Of a stretch of DNA of 64,000 nucleotides, positions 47,161 to 56,830 are shown piece after piece (the first letter of the stretch is position 1; every line of letters begins with the position of its first letter). The DNA lies in the NCBI RefSeq assembly GCF_036452155.1, contig NZ_JAWJZY010000003.1. One strand, given 5' to 3'. The DNA comes from Sorlinia euscelidii (GTDB taxonomy: Bacteria; Pseudomonadota; Alphaproteobacteria; Acetobacterales; Acetobacteraceae). The notes below the pieces were generated by a model. The model did not search any database, was not told the origin of the DNA, and was given only the letters and a program-made list of their open reading frames with translations. The position numbers and the translations under genes are program-made.

Positions 47161-48369
47161 TTATTTTTCCTGCGTCTTCGGAGCGGAAGTCGTTTGTTCC
47201 TCAGGCGTCACTTTCTGACCGCTTTTGACCTTGACCAGGCCTGAGACAACGACGCGATCATTATCTTTCAAACCTTTCCGCACAACCCATTTGCCATGGA
47301 TTGCCCGGCCAAGTTCCACCATTTTTGTGTCGAGCTGGTTTTTGTCATCAATCACGAAGACGTATGGATCCCCGCGCGAGTTGCGCATCACGGCCTCCTG
47401 CGGCACCACGACGGACGTCGGATCGACCCCTTCCTTGACCTGCGCATGCACATACATACCGGGCATCAACAACTTGTCTGGATTGGGGAATTGCGCCCGC
47501 AAAACGAGTGTACCCGTCCCCGGGTCCACTGTGACCTCGGAGAGTCGCAGCACACCGGGAAGGTCATATTTGCTGCCATCCTCCAGCATCAATTCGACAG
47601 GGGCATCGCCTTCATCAACTTTTTTGAGCGTGCCATCCGCGATCTCCCGGCGGAGACGCAACATGTCGGAAGCTGCGAGATTGACGTCGACATAAATCGG
47701 GTCAAGACGCGTGACCAGCGCAATCGGATCAACCTGCCCCGCCGTTACTAAAGTGCCCGGCGTGTACAGCATGCGCCCGATACGCCCTTCAATCGGGGAG
47801 CGGACTTCCGTCCAGTCCAGATTAACGGCGGCACTGTCCAGCGTGGCCTGGGCGGTGGCGATGGCCGCTTCCGCCTGAAGGGCCTGAGACCGCGTATTAT
47901 CAAAATCCTGCTGGCTGACCGCATGGGCTTTGACCAGCGGCTTGTAACGCTCATATTGCGCCTTGATGCCAATGGCCGCCGCGCGGGCATGAAGAAGCTG
48001 CGCCTTGGCCGTTTCGTAAGCCGCTTTGTAAGGCGCGGGATTGATCAGATAAAGAAGTTGGTCCTTTTTAACATCCGTGCCCTGCTCAAAATACCGTTTA
48101 AGGACGACGCCGCCCACCTGCGGACGAATCTGCGCCTGCTCAAACGCACTGACCCGCCCGGGGAGTGAAGTATCAACCGGCACGGCCTCCGTATGGACCT
48201 TGACAAATTTCACGAGCTGAGGCGGCGGAGTGCCGGAACCTGATTTACTTTTGCACCCGACCACGGTCAGGGCTGTCAGGAAGGCTGCGCTGCAAAGCAA
48301 GGCATTTTGCGTCACGTTTCGCACCGTCATAAAAGCCCGGTTTGGCAAGACATCGGGTTGGTTCTGCAT
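47161..48369 (-). CDS. RND periplasmic adaptor, AcrA/MexA family
   Basis: 402-residue membrane fusion lipoprotein (LTVVGC lipobox). Barrel-sandwich halves LPGRVSAFEQAQIRPQVGGVVLKRYFEQGTDVKKDQ and EVRSPIEGRIGRMLYTPGTLVTAG flank an alpha-hairpin. The beta-barrel segment ends with LLMPGMYVHAQVKEGVDPTSVVVPQEAVMRN. First gene of the efflux operon. The first ATG at 48369 gives a 37-residue signal; ATG 48330 would shorten it. Confidence 0.95.
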   Translation of the reverse strand: MQNQPDVLPNRAFMTVRNVTQNALLCSAAFLTALTVVGCKSKSGSGTPPPQLVKFVKVHTEAVPVDTSLPGRVSAFEQAQIRPQVGGVVLKRYFEQGTDVKKDQLLYLINPAPYKAAYETAKAQLLHARAAAIGIKAQYERYKPLVKAHAVSQQDFDNTRSQALQAEAAIATAQATLDSAAVNLDWTEVRSPIEGRIGRMLYTPGTLVTAGQVDPIALVTRLDPIYVDVNLAASDMLRLRREIADGTLKKVDEGDAPVELMLEDGSKYDLPGVLRLSEVTVDPGTGTLVLRAQFPNPDKLLMPGMYVHAQVKEGVDPTSVVVPQEAVMRNSRGDPYVFVIDDKNQLDTKMVELGRAIHGKWVVRKGLKDNDRVVVSGLVKVKSGQKVTPEEQTTSAPKTQEK

Positions 48370-48676
48370 AAAGAGTATCCGAATCGTTTATAGCGTGATG
48401 TGGTGCCTCGCGAAGCCCGGCTGCGCGAATGGAAATAAACCTTAAAGCAAAGTTCACGTAAGCTATTCACTTTGTGTTTTAAGGTCAACTTATGCCGCCA
48501 CAGTGATCGTACAAAGGCGTTTGATAGGGTCATCGTTTGAGTATAACGGTGCAATGCCATACAGAAGTTGCGTTTACTGAAGAAGTGATTTGTTTAAAAC
48601 AAGCTTCAATAAGCGTTAGTTGCGCGAAGAACGCACAAATATTCTGCCGGACTTCCCTTAAATCGTCCCGACACCG
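48370..48676. promoter_or_regulatory. Upstream region of the RND operon
   Basis: 307 bp between the adaptor start and the purF stop, AT-richer than the genes. It contains the palindrome TTGTTTAAAACAA (48590-48602, 6 bp arms). No gene, known promoter or regulator site could be assigned with confidence. Confidence 0.3.
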
Positions 48677-50107
48677 TTACGCGATCAGGCGTCCTTCCCG
48701 ATCAACCAGCTCAACCGGGTAATCACCGGTAAAACAAGCATCACAATAACGATGCGCCGCCTCTGATCTATTGACGTGGTTAAGCGCACGGTAAAGCCCA
48801 TCGAAGGAAATGAAGGCGAGGCTGTCAACGCCGATGACCTGCGCCATCTCCTCAACCGAATGGGTCGCAGCCAGGAGTTTGCTCTCCTCCGGCGTATCGA
48901 TACCGTAAAAACAGGGATGCTTCGTGGGGGGAGAGCTGATCCGCATATGGACTTCCGTCGCGCCGGCGGCGCGCACCATGTCCACGATTTTACGTGACGT
49001 CGTCCCCCGGACGATCGAGTCATCGACAAGCACGACGCGTTTGCCTGCCAGCACGGAATGATTGGCCGAATGTTTCATCCGCACGCCCAGATGGCGGATC
49101 TGATCGGTCGGCTCAATGAAAGTGCGGCCGACATAATGGTTACGGATGATGCCCATCTCAAAAGGAAGCTTGCTTTCCGCCGCGTAACCCATGGCTGACG
49201 GCACGCCGGAGTCCGGGACGGGCACGACGACATCCGCGGGCACGGGACTTTCCTTCGCAAGTTCCACACCGATCTGCTTGCGCGCCTGATAGACGGAACG
49301 CCCCTCGACCTGAGAGTCAGGGCGTGAGAAGTAAATATATTCAAAAACGCAGAAGCGGGATGCGGTATTTTTGAAGGGGCGGCAAGACGTAACGCCATTC
49401 TTGTCAATGACGACGAGCTCCCCGGGCTCAACATCCCGGACGAACTCGGCGCCGACGATTTCCAACGCGCATGTTTCGCTTGCGAGCATCCAGCCGCCCT
49501 CAGCCAGCTTGCCCAGAACCAGCGGACGGACACCCAGCGGATCCCGCAATCCGATCAAAGAATCCTGATCAAGACAGACGACAGAATAAGCGCCTTTGAC
49601 CTGCTTTGCCGCATCTATCAGGCGCTCCCTGACCGTCGCATAAAGGGAGATCGCGATCAGATGAACGAAAACTTCAGTATCCGTCGTTGACTGAAAAATA
49701 CATCCACGCTTCACCAAGGCCTGGCGCAGCGTCTGGGCATTGGTCAGATTGCCATTATGCGCGACCGCGAGCCCGCCAAATTCGAAATCGGCGAAAAGAG
49801 GTTGGACGTTGCGCAGCAAAGTCGCGCCCGTAGTGGCGTAACGATTATGCCCGATGGCGCAGTCACCCGGCAATTGTGCGATATTGCGCGGATCACCGAA
49901 AACATCCCCGACCAGCCCCAGCCCCTTATGCTGGTAGAAACGGGATTCATCATGGCTGACAATGCCAGCGGCTTCCTGACCGCGATGTTGCAACGCATGA
50001 AGCCCCAGGGCCGCAAGCCCTGCAGCGCCTGGCGCGCCCCAGATCCCCACCACACCGCACTCTTCATAAGGGCGGTTGCTCGGCTCAGCCTGCATGTCGG
50101 GACTCAT
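48677..50107 (-). CDS. purF: Amidophosphoribosyltransferase PurF
   Basis: First enzyme of purine synthesis, making phosphoribosylamine from PRPP and glutamine. 476 residues with a short propeptide before the catalytic Cys in YEECGVVGIWG. The glutaminase domain has LQHRGQEAAGI, GHNRYATTG and AVAHNGNLTNA. The PRPP loop is VVLVDDSIVRGTTSRKIVDMVRAAGA. The start is supported by AGGAG upstream. It lies three bases behind cvpA, the classical cvpA-purF pair. Confidence 0.97.
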   Translation of the reverse strand: MSPDMQAEPSNRPYEECGVVGIWGAPGAAGLAALGLHALQHRGQEAAGIVSHDESRFYQHKGLGLVGDVFGDPRNIAQLPGDCAIGHNRYATTGATLLRNVQPLFADFEFGGLAVAHNGNLTNAQTLRQALVKRGCIFQSTTDTEVFVHLIAISLYATVRERLIDAAKQVKGAYSVVCLDQDSLIGLRDPLGVRPLVLGKLAEGGWMLASETCALEIVGAEFVRDVEPGELVVIDKNGVTSCRPFKNTASRFCVFEYIYFSRPDSQVEGRSVYQARKQIGVELAKESPVPADVVVPVPDSGVPSAMGYAAESKLPFEMGIIRNHYVGRTFIEPTDQIRHLGVRMKHSANHSVLAGKRVVLVDDSIVRGTTSRKIVDMVRAAGATEVHMRISSPPTKHPCFYGIDTPEESKLLAATHSVEEMAQVIGVDSLAFISFDGLYRALNHVNRSEAAHRYCDACFTGDYPVELVDREGRLIA

Positions 50108-50110
50108 AAA

Positions 50111-50698
50111 TCAGGGCTCCTGTAGGCCATCACTTGTCTCGGGGTCGTCCTCAATGGCAGTATCGGGTTCATCCAGAGCCGGCCCTGCATCAAGGTTGGT
50201 TTTTTTTGATAAAGAGGGTGGGTTCTGTATTCTGTCCCGGATTTTATCGTAACAGTTAAGGCCGGCTTGCAGAGGCGCGGCGGCGTGGCTGTCACTTGTC
50301 AATAACTCCTGGGACGTATCGGGAAAGAAATATCTCAGTCCGATGAACACGATAACGAGCACTAGATAGCCACGCAGCGCGCCGAAAACAATACCGAGAA
50401 TGCGATCAAGATTGCCGAAGAGATTTTTTTTCAGAAATTGCCCGAAAGAGCGTGTGACCATTCGCATGATGACGAGAAGCACAATAAAGCTGACGATGAT
50501 CGCCACGGTGCGACTCGATTTCTCGTCACTCATCCAGGGTTCCAGGCGTTCCGCGAGGAAATGATACAAAAAGTAGCAAAGCATGATCGCCCCGCCCCAG
50601 GCAATCACGGCAGAGAGTTCCTCCGCAAAGCCGCGATGCACCGCCCAGATGACGGAGAGGGTGATGACGATCAGGCTGGCAATATCAAGGGCGTACAT
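50111..50698 (-). CDS. cvpA: CvpA family membrane protein
   Basis: 195 residues with four predicted membrane helices (IASLIVITLSVIWAVHRGF, IAWGGAIMLCYFLYHFLA, VAIIVSFIVLLVIMRMV, GYLVLVIVFIGLRYFF) and a polar acidic C-terminal tail of about 60 residues. CvpA is an inner-membrane protein linked to colicin V production and envelope tolerance, and is commonly encoded before purF. It starts three bases after the stop of the upstream gene without a clear ribosome site, suggesting translational coupling. Confidence 0.92.
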   Translation of the reverse strand: MYALDIASLIVITLSVIWAVHRGFAEELSAVIAWGGAIMLCYFLYHFLAERLEPWMSDEKSSRTVAIIVSFIVLLVIMRMVTRSFGQFLKKNLFGNLDRILGIVFGALRGYLVLVIVFIGLRYFFPDTSQELLTSDSHAAAPLQAGLNCYDKIRDRIQNPPSLSKKTNLDAGPALDEPDTAIEDDPETSDGLQEP

Positions 50699-50701
50699 AG
50701 G

Positions 50702-51106
50702 TCAAGGCAGTTTCGTTGAAGAGGGACGCCATAATTTGCGCTTAACGCGCACGGAGGACGCACGCTGGCGATTCAAGCGGTTGAGAAGCGCGGAAACCTG
50801 AAGCCGCCCATCTACCTCGCGCCACACGTCTCTCGCGTCGATTTTCCGCTGTGACCAGATGTCGCAAAGTGCGCGGAGATAGGCGACGCTGGACTGAACG
50901 ATTTCCTCCCGTTCACTCATCATATAGGCCTCGACACATTTGACGGCTGAATCTGCCACAGCGCGGGAAAGCGGGTCAACAGCCGGGCCGGGCGCCTTAC
51001 CCGTCCTGCGCCGATCCACGCCGGTGCGCCCTGCCGGGCGGCCGCGACGCCGGCGCGCGTGCATCATGGTGTCAATAATGTGCTTGTTACCCCGCGCTGC
51101 CGCCAT
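50702..51106 (-). CDS. Small basic protein of unknown function, coupled to cvpA
   Basis: 134 residues. The first 40 are strongly basic (HARRRRGRPAGRTGVDRRRTG), the rest is helical and acidic-to-mixed (DSAVKCVEAYMMSEREEIVQSSVAYLRALCDIWSQRKIDARDVWREVDGRLQ). I recognise no family. GGTGAG before ATG 51106 is a fair ribosome site, and the stop lies three bases before cvpA, which supports it as a real gene. The basic tail could bind nucleic acid, but that is speculation. Confidence 0.6.
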   Translation of the reverse strand: MAAARGNKHIIDTMMHARRRRGRPAGRTGVDRRRTGKAPGPAVDPLSRAVADSAVKCVEAYMMSEREEIVQSSVAYLRALCDIWSQRKIDARDVWREVDGRLQVSALLNRLNRQRASSVRVKRKLWRPSSTKLP

Positions 51107-51148
51107 TAACACTCACCCCGCTCACCGACATATCGTGAACCTGTCCCG

Positions 51149-51484
51149 TCAATGCGCCACGCTTTGAGAGCACAGATTGATGATAAGAACGCCGACAAGG
51201 ATGAAAACGATCCCGATGATCGCCGGCAGATCAAGTACCTGCTTGTAAATGATGAGGCTGATGATGGAAACAAGCACAATGCCCGCCCCGGACCAGATCG
51301 CGTAGACAACACCTGTTGGCACGCTGCGCAATGTCAGGGACATGAAGTAAAAGGCGAAGCCATATCCGATCACCGCCGCGACGCCGGGCAATAAGCGTGT
51401 AAAGCCGTCCGACGCTTTAAGCATCGTCGTGGCGATCACCTCCGCCACGATGGAGACCGCCATATATAGATGCACGAGAGACAT
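51149..51484 (-). CDS. Small multidrug resistance (SMR) exporter, EmrE/SugE family
   Basis: 111 residues with four membrane helices, the SMR size. TM1 holds the essential Glu in VSIVAEVIATTMLKASDGF. TM3 carries the SVPTGVVYAIWSGAGIVLVSII signature of EmrE-type drug exporters and paired transporters. It should pump cations such as quaternary ammonium compounds in exchange for protons. ATG 51484 has CAGGAG upstream; reading frames extend 93 bp further, but that part is unlike the family. Confidence 0.92.
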   Translation of the reverse strand: MSLVHLYMAVSIVAEVIATTMLKASDGFTRLLPGVAAVIGYGFAFYFMSLTLRSVPTGVVYAIWSGAGIVLVSIISLIIYKQVLDLPAIIGIVFILVGVLIINLCSQSVAH

Positions 51485-51654
51485 TCTCTGCTCCTGAAGA
51501 TGATTTCCACCCATGTCGAAAACGCGTTTCGCTTCCGAAAAGTTAAAAAGGGTGAAAGAATTGCCGTTTATTTGCACATCGCGCTGAAAGCTTCAATCAT
51601 GCGCGGCTTCGCCCTGACACGCGGTTTAAAGCGGTTGAGGGCTTCACGATAATG

Positions 51655-51912
51655 TCACCCGGCGCGGCGTCGGCGATTCTGAACACCACGACGGCGGCGC
51701 ATCTGGGCGATTTCGACATCATGACGTGCCGCGCCCTGCGCCGACATACGGACACGCCCGTCCTGAGCGACCGATGCAAGTCCCTCCGCACACAAGCGCT
51801 TCAGACAGGGCGCGTCCCGTAATGCAAGAGGCCGCCCGGCCGGTCCGGCCAGTTTCAGTCGGTGCAAGGCGCTCCGGCAGCATGATTCGAGGTAGGGTTC
51901 ATTCCATTCCAT
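51655..51912 (-). CDS. Small protein of unknown function, possible winged-helix-like
   Basis: About 85 residues: MEWNEPYLESCCRSALHRLKL, then LRDAPCLKRLCAEGLASVAQDGRVRMSAQGAARHDVEI and an Arg-rich end. The order helix, LAxEGLAS, DGRVRxSAxGxxRH resembles the recognition-helix/wing of small MarR- or PadR-like folds. The start is unclear (ATG 51912 or 51924, or TTG 51936). Divergent from pyrD. Real gene likely but not proven. Confidence 0.5.
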   Translation of the reverse strand: MEWNEPYLESCCRSALHRLKLAGPAGRPLALRDAPCLKRLCAEGLASVAQDGRVRMSAQGAARHDVEIAQMRRRRGVQNRRRRAG

Positions 51913-52019
51913 GGCGGCAGCCATCCTGATTTGCAAAGTTCGGCCAATGCCTTAAAATCGCCTCATCTTTACATTTAAAAAGACATCCACCCTGTAATTT
52001 GACCGTCACGGGATACAGC

Positions 52020-53087
52020 ATGTTCTCCTCCTGCGTTTCCAGAGTAGCGACACGTTTTTTACATGCGCTTGCTCCTGAGACAGCGCATCACGTTGCGATC
52101 CGACTTCTCTCCCTCGGGCTCTACCCTGCCGCGAAATCGGACTCCCCGCGCCTTGCGACACAATGTCTTAACATGAATCTGGCAAATCCGATCGGCCTGG
52201 CCGCCGGGTTCGATAAGGATTGCCGTGCCGCCCGCGCTTTATCACGAATGGGGTTCGGCTTTGTGGAATGTGGAACCGTGACGCCAAGGCCGCAACCCGG
52301 CAACCCCCGGCCGCGCCTGTTCCGCCTGCCGGAAGATAACGCGATCATCAACCGCCTCGGTTTCAACAGCGGTGGCACGGAAGCGTTTCTGCGGCGGCTG
52401 CGGCACATCCGGGAGATGGAGGCGAAGCAGTCAGGCCATGCGCAGATTGGCGTCAATCTCGGCATCAATAAGGAAGGCGCAAGACCAGAGCGGGATTATG
52501 CCCAGTCAGCCGCTTCCTTCAGCCTTCTGGCGGATTATCTGACGATCAATCTCTCCTCCCCCAACACGCCCGGCTTACGCGATCTGCAAGGCGCCCGATC
52601 AATCGCCGGGATTTTGCAGGCTGTCAGGAAAGGAACACCGCTTCACCCCCCTCTCCTCGTTAAAATCGCCCCGGATCTCGCGCGGGAGGCGTTGGACGAT
52701 ATCGTTGAAGCCTGCGTGGATAACGGGGCTGCCGGGCTGATCGTCAGCAACACGACGGTCAGACGGCCGCATGGCCTGGCCTCCCCCCATCAGCATGAGG
52801 CGGGCGGACTCTCGGGACGGCCTTTGTCCCAGCTCGCCATCACAACTTTGCGAGATGTTGCTCGACTGAATCGCGGGCGCTTGACGCTCATTTCATCCGG
52901 CGGGATCGAGACCGGGTTTGATGTGTTGGCGCGCCTGCGCGCGGGGGCGGATCTGGTGCAGTTATATTCCGCCTTCGTGCTGCACGGGCCCGCCATGATC
53001 AGCAGGATCAAACGTGAGCTTTTACACGAAATGTCCCGCAGCGGTTTTGAGACCATCAAGGATGTCATCGCCGACCGCAACTTTTGA
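52020..53087 (+). CDS. pyrD: Dihydroorotate dehydrogenase (quinone), class 2
   Basis: Membrane-associated FMN enzyme of pyrimidine synthesis passing electrons to ubiquinone. About 355 residues with the class 2 N-terminal helix (ATRFLHALAPETAHHVAIRLLSLGL). FMN/orotate segments are NPIGLAAGFDKDC, FVECGTVTPRPQPGNP, INRLGFNSGG, TINLSSPNTPGLRDLQ, LVKIAPDL, SNTTV and ISSGGIETG. ATG 52020 has GGGA upstream; a TTG 21 bp earlier is less likely. Confidence 0.96.
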   Translation: MFSSCVSRVATRFLHALAPETAHHVAIRLLSLGLYPAAKSDSPRLATQCLNMNLANPIGLAAGFDKDCRAARALSRMGFGFVECGTVTPRPQPGNPRPRLFRLPEDNAIINRLGFNSGGTEAFLRRLRHIREMEAKQSGHAQIGVNLGINKEGARPERDYAQSAASFSLLADYLTINLSSPNTPGLRDLQGARSIAGILQAVRKGTPLHPPLLVKIAPDLAREALDDIVEACVDNGAAGLIVSNTTVRRPHGLASPHQHEAGGLSGRPLSQLAITTLRDVARLNRGRLTLISSGGIETGFDVLARLRAGADLVQLYSAFVLHGPAMISRIKRELLHEMSRSGFETIKDVIADRNF

Positions 53088-53178
53088 TGGCCGCTGACAT
53101 GTCAGCAACTTCACCCGTCATGCAAACTATCGGAAAATTTTGTCGTTGAAGCGACAGCCACCGGAATAAGGACGATCA

Positions 53179-55584
53179 ATGGCCTCGCACCGCTTTTCAG
53201 AAAATTCGACTTGGATCAGGACGGCGAAACGTCTCTGCGCGGCGACGCTGATCGTCATGACGGTCACCCTCCCTCGAAATGGTGTCGCGGACCCGGCCGA
53301 CAAAACGTCGACCGTGATGGCCATGCCCTCCGGTTTCGGCTGGAGCACATCCGCCAAAGCGATCAATGACCGCATCGACTCCCTGCAATCCGAAGCAAAG
53401 CGGCTGGAAAAAGCTTTTTCAGATGAGTCGGCCGCCCTTGGCAGCGAAAGCTATGCGTCCCTCGGTGATCGGGCGACGTCACTGGCGTCCAACGCTGCAT
53501 CCCTTTCAGCGCAGATCAAATCATTCCAGACCATTTATGAAAGTTTCCTCGAAACCATCGGTAATGCGGCAAGTGAGGGGGAAAGTACCGACATCACCGC
53601 GCAGCGGAAAAACCTGAAATCCATCCTCGCCGATATCCGCTCCGCCTCCATCCAGTCGAAACTGCTTGAGCTTCAGGGGAAGCAGCTCAGCGCCAATATT
53701 CAGCGTCAGCTGTCGCATAAGCAGTCAGCCTTACTGACGCAGAAAATCCCATCCCCGGTAACACCGGATTACTGGGCGGGTCTGGCGGGAGAATTCAGTC
53801 AGATTCGCAGCGCTTTCGCGCCCGGGCATAATGGGCAATATGCTGGCGCGCTGCATAAATCATGGTTGTGGCTGATCGGGCTTATCCTCACCGGCGCGGC
53901 GGCGGCAATGGCCTCACGATATAGCTATCGATATTTCCCCCGGTTTGAAGACAGGCTGATCAACCGGGTCGGCGCCCCGCCCAAGGCGGCGGGAAGGCCC
54001 GTTTTCCTGTCTGTCATGCTTTCCGGACTGATCAGCGCGATTGTGGCGACCTTATTATGGCAGCTCCTGTCTGTCGGTTTTTTTCGTGGCGCGGGTCAGC
54101 GCATCGCGGAAAGCCTCACCGGGTCCATTCCGCTTGCGGCTTTCCTGATCGGCGCGGTGCCGTTCTCGCTGAGTCATCTGGTGCCAACCGCATCCGGTGA
54201 AACGCGGGAGCCCCATACATATCGTCGCCATGTCTTCACTATTACGGCCTTCCTTATTATTCAGAGTTTTCTTTTTGCCGTCGCTGAAGAAAACGCCTTA
54301 CCATTTTACACACGGCACCTGCTTGAGGGCGTTTTCGCCATCTTTGTGACTCTTTACCTCGTCGGCTTATTCCGCCAGATGGACGGGATGCGGACGGAGC
54401 AGAGCCTCTTTTTCATGCCGTCCCTGCGCGGCATTGCTGTCATCGCATCAATCGTCGCCTTGGTGGCCGTGCTGCTCGGCTATATGGTGTTTGCCTTCTT
54501 TATGGTCTCCAACCTGGTTTCCTTCGGGTTGGGTTGCGTCATCGTGCTGCTGCTCGGTCTGACAGTTAAAGAGTTGATCGCCTGGATCTTCGGTGCCAAC
54601 GCGCCTCTCACCCGTCGGCTCTCCGCCCTTGGCGTAGGCAGTCGCCGCGTCGAGCAATTTGGCGTCGTCCTCAATTTTGTCTTGAATGTGCTGCTGGTCG
54701 TGGTGCTTTTGTCGATCGCCCTGTCCGGCGGGCATTTTGACCTTGGTTCAATTGGCGCCCAGTTGCGGGGGCTTTTCGTTGGCCAGTCCTTCCACGGTTT
54801 CAGCCTGTCGCTCAATACGCTCCTGGTCTGTGTCGCCTCGGTGGCCATTGCCTATTATGTCATCAATTATCTGAAGAGATGGCTGGAGGGAAAATTATTT
54901 CCTTTGACTCGGCTGGATGTCGGGACACGCTCCTCCATCACCAACGTCATGACCTACGTGTTGTGGATTGCCGTCCTTTTGCTGGTTCTGACAGAGGCGG
55001 GTGTCGCCGTGCAGAACCTGACCTGGGTGGTCAGTGCGCTCTCCGTTGGTATTGGTTTCGGCCTGCAATCCATTGTGCAGAATTTCGTTTCCGGCGTCAT
55101 TCTTCTGGCTGAACGGCCCATCCGCGTCGGAGACCTCGTTGAGATTGGCGGCGTCAAGGGCGATGTTAAAAAAATCAGCGTGCGCGCGACGGAGATCACC
55201 TTGGGTGATGGGTCCACAATGATCGTCCCGAATTCGCAATTCATCACGTCAAATGTCCGCAATGCGACGATGGGCTCGCCGATCAGCACGATGACGGCCA
55301 ATGTCACGATTTCCACCAATGCTGATGCGGCAAAGGCGCAGAAAGTCCTGCTGGATATGATGCGGGAGAGAACCGACATCCTTCAGGACCCGGCCCCAGG
55401 CGTCTCCATCGCGTCGATCAGTGAAACGGGGATCACTTTGGCCCTGTCAGCCAAGCTGCTTTCCGTCCGCGATGCTGGCAATGTCACAAATGCCCTGATG
55501 CTGGACGCCTATGGCAATTTGAGGAGAGAGGGCATTCCCCTCGGCCAACCACCGGCGCAGTTCGGTGGCGCTGCAGGGAACTGA
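53179..55584 (+). CDS. MscS-family mechanosensitive channel with DUF3772-like N-domain
   Basis: 801 residues: signal peptide, a periplasmic coiled-coil region (about 50-190, DRIDSLQSEAKRLEKAFSDESAAL and following, DUF3772-like), about ten membrane helices and a C-terminal MscS core. The pore helix is VVSALSVGIGFGLQSIVQNFVSGVILLAERPI, followed by the beta domain VGDLVEIGGVKGDVKKISVRATEITLGDGSTMIVPNSQFIT. Large MscS proteins of this kind (MscK/YbiO relatives) release solutes on osmotic downshock. Single gene, convergent with the hydroxylase. Confidence 0.93.
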   Translation: MASHRFSENSTWIRTAKRLCAATLIVMTVTLPRNGVADPADKTSTVMAMPSGFGWSTSAKAINDRIDSLQSEAKRLEKAFSDESAALGSESYASLGDRATSLASNAASLSAQIKSFQTIYESFLETIGNAASEGESTDITAQRKNLKSILADIRSASIQSKLLELQGKQLSANIQRQLSHKQSALLTQKIPSPVTPDYWAGLAGEFSQIRSAFAPGHNGQYAGALHKSWLWLIGLILTGAAAAMASRYSYRYFPRFEDRLINRVGAPPKAAGRPVFLSVMLSGLISAIVATLLWQLLSVGFFRGAGQRIAESLTGSIPLAAFLIGAVPFSLSHLVPTASGETREPHTYRRHVFTITAFLIIQSFLFAVAEENALPFYTRHLLEGVFAIFVTLYLVGLFRQMDGMRTEQSLFFMPSLRGIAVIASIVALVAVLLGYMVFAFFMVSNLVSFGLGCVIVLLLGLTVKELIAWIFGANAPLTRRLSALGVGSRRVEQFGVVLNFVLNVLLVVVLLSIALSGGHFDLGSIGAQLRGLFVGQSFHGFSLSLNTLLVCVASVAIAYYVINYLKRWLEGKLFPLTRLDVGTRSSITNVMTYVLWIAVLLLVLTEAGVAVQNLTWVVSALSVGIGFGLQSIVQNFVSGVILLAERPIRVGDLVEIGGVKGDVKKISVRATEITLGDGSTMIVPNSQFITSNVRNATMGSPISTMTANVTISTNADAAKAQKVLLDMMRERTDILQDPAPGVSIASISETGITLALSAKLLSVRDAGNVTNALMLDAYGNLRREGIPLGQPPAQFGGAAGN

Positions 55585-55594
55585 TCAAACCTTC

Positions 55595-55623
55595 AAGGGC
55601 CGTCCTGTCAGCGGGGCGGCCTT
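55595..55623. terminator. Hairpin between convergent mscS-type and ubiH-type genes
   Basis: Imperfect 10-pair stem between AAGGGCCGTCC and GGGGCGGCCTT (one bulged G, one wobble), located in the 37 bp gap between two convergent stops. It could end both transcripts, although the T tracts are poor. Confidence 0.4.
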
Positions 55624-56830
55624 AATGGTCGGAGAGGATGCGGGCGACGAAACGTTTGAGCGGATTACTGTTCTGCGCAAATTGCAATGTCGCCTCCCTC
55701 AATTTCAGGCTCAAAGGAGCATCGTGCGTATAAAGCGTTGCGATCGCATTTGTGGCCGCGAAAAGCGGCATCGTATCCCGACGATGGGCCATCTCGAACT
55801 GACGCAAAAGGCGCGGATCGCCCGGGTCGCCTGCGCCCTCCGCGATTTTTCGGGCAAGGGTTTCCTGACCCTTCAGCCCGAAATTGAAGCCATGCGCCGT
55901 GATCGGGTGCATCCCCACCGCCGCATCGCCAATCAAAGCGAAGCGCGCCGCTCGGAAACGATGGGCATAGACGGCCTTGAGAGGATAAGTGCAGCGCGCA
56001 CTGATGAGATCAATCTCACCCAATTGCCCCTGTAAACGCTGCGCAAGATCGTCAACGAAATCGGGCGCCGCCATGTGTGCCAGGCGGCTGATATCATCCG
56101 GCTTGAGTGTCAGAACGAGGGATGAGCAGTCACGCCCGTCCGCGCTCTTTTCCCCAACGGGCAGGAAGGCCAGAGTCTGCCCCTCATCAAACCATTGTGT
56201 AGCGATATCATGATGGGGACGGGTGTGGCTGAGGCGACAGACAAGAATATGCCGCCGGAAATCATGCGTGACGGCGCCGATCCCCCTTTGCGCCCGCGCA
56301 CGGGAGAAACGCCCATCGGCCGCGACGATGAGGCGTGCATGAAAGCGCCGCCCATCATTCAGGTCCATATAGGCTTCTTCATCATGCGCGCCGCTGCGCA
56401 AAACGTCTTTTCCACCCATGACGGTGATGTTTTCACGCTTCCTGACCTCTTCATAAAGAGCTTTGCGGATGACGTGATGGGCGACAAGATAGCCCAGCGG
56501 TGCCCGCCCTTTCGGCGGTGCATCCATGGACTGAAATGAGAGAGGTCTCTGCGCCGCGCGCGCAGCATCATGCCCGGATAAAATGTCGGCGCGTTGAAGG
56601 GGCGTGACCTGGGAGGGCGCGAAATGCGGCCACACATCGTAATCTTTAAGCCAGGCGATGGTGTGGTGCGTCAAAGCGAGCTCCCGCCCGTCAAAGCGGG
56701 GATTCTCCATCGCGGTTTCCGGCGCCTGCTCCATCACGGCGACACGGAAACCGAGGCGATCCATCGATAACGCACAGGATAGACCGGCCGCGCCCCCGCC
56801 AATGATGACGATGTCAAATTCCGTACTCAC
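55622..56830 (-). CDS. FAD-dependent hydroxylase of the UbiH/UbiF/VisC family
   Basis: 402-residue flavin monooxygenase of ubiquinone ring hydroxylation. FAD-binding IIGGGAAGLSCALSMDRLG at the N-terminus, DG motif in IVAADGRFSRARAQRGIG, second FAD motif RFALIGDAAVGMHPITAHGFNFGLKG. The exact position hydroxylated (C1, C5 or C6) cannot be told. It shares 4 bp with the nitroreductase gene before it, so the two are co-transcribed. Confidence 0.92.
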   Translation of the reverse strand: MSTEFDIVIIGGGAAGLSCALSMDRLGFRVAVMEQAPETAMENPRFDGRELALTHHTIAWLKDYDVWPHFAPSQVTPLQRADILSGHDAARAAQRPLSFQSMDAPPKGRAPLGYLVAHHVIRKALYEEVRKRENITVMGGKDVLRSGAHDEEAYMDLNDGRRFHARLIVAADGRFSRARAQRGIGAVTHDFRRHILVCRLSHTRPHHDIATQWFDEGQTLAFLPVGEKSADGRDCSSLVLTLKPDDISRLAHMAAPDFVDDLAQRLQGQLGEIDLISARCTYPLKAVYAHRFRAARFALIGDAAVGMHPITAHGFNFGLKGQETLARKIAEGAGDPGDPRLLRQFEMAHRRDTMPLFAATNAIATLYTHDAPLSLKLREATLQFAQNSNPLKRFVARILSDH

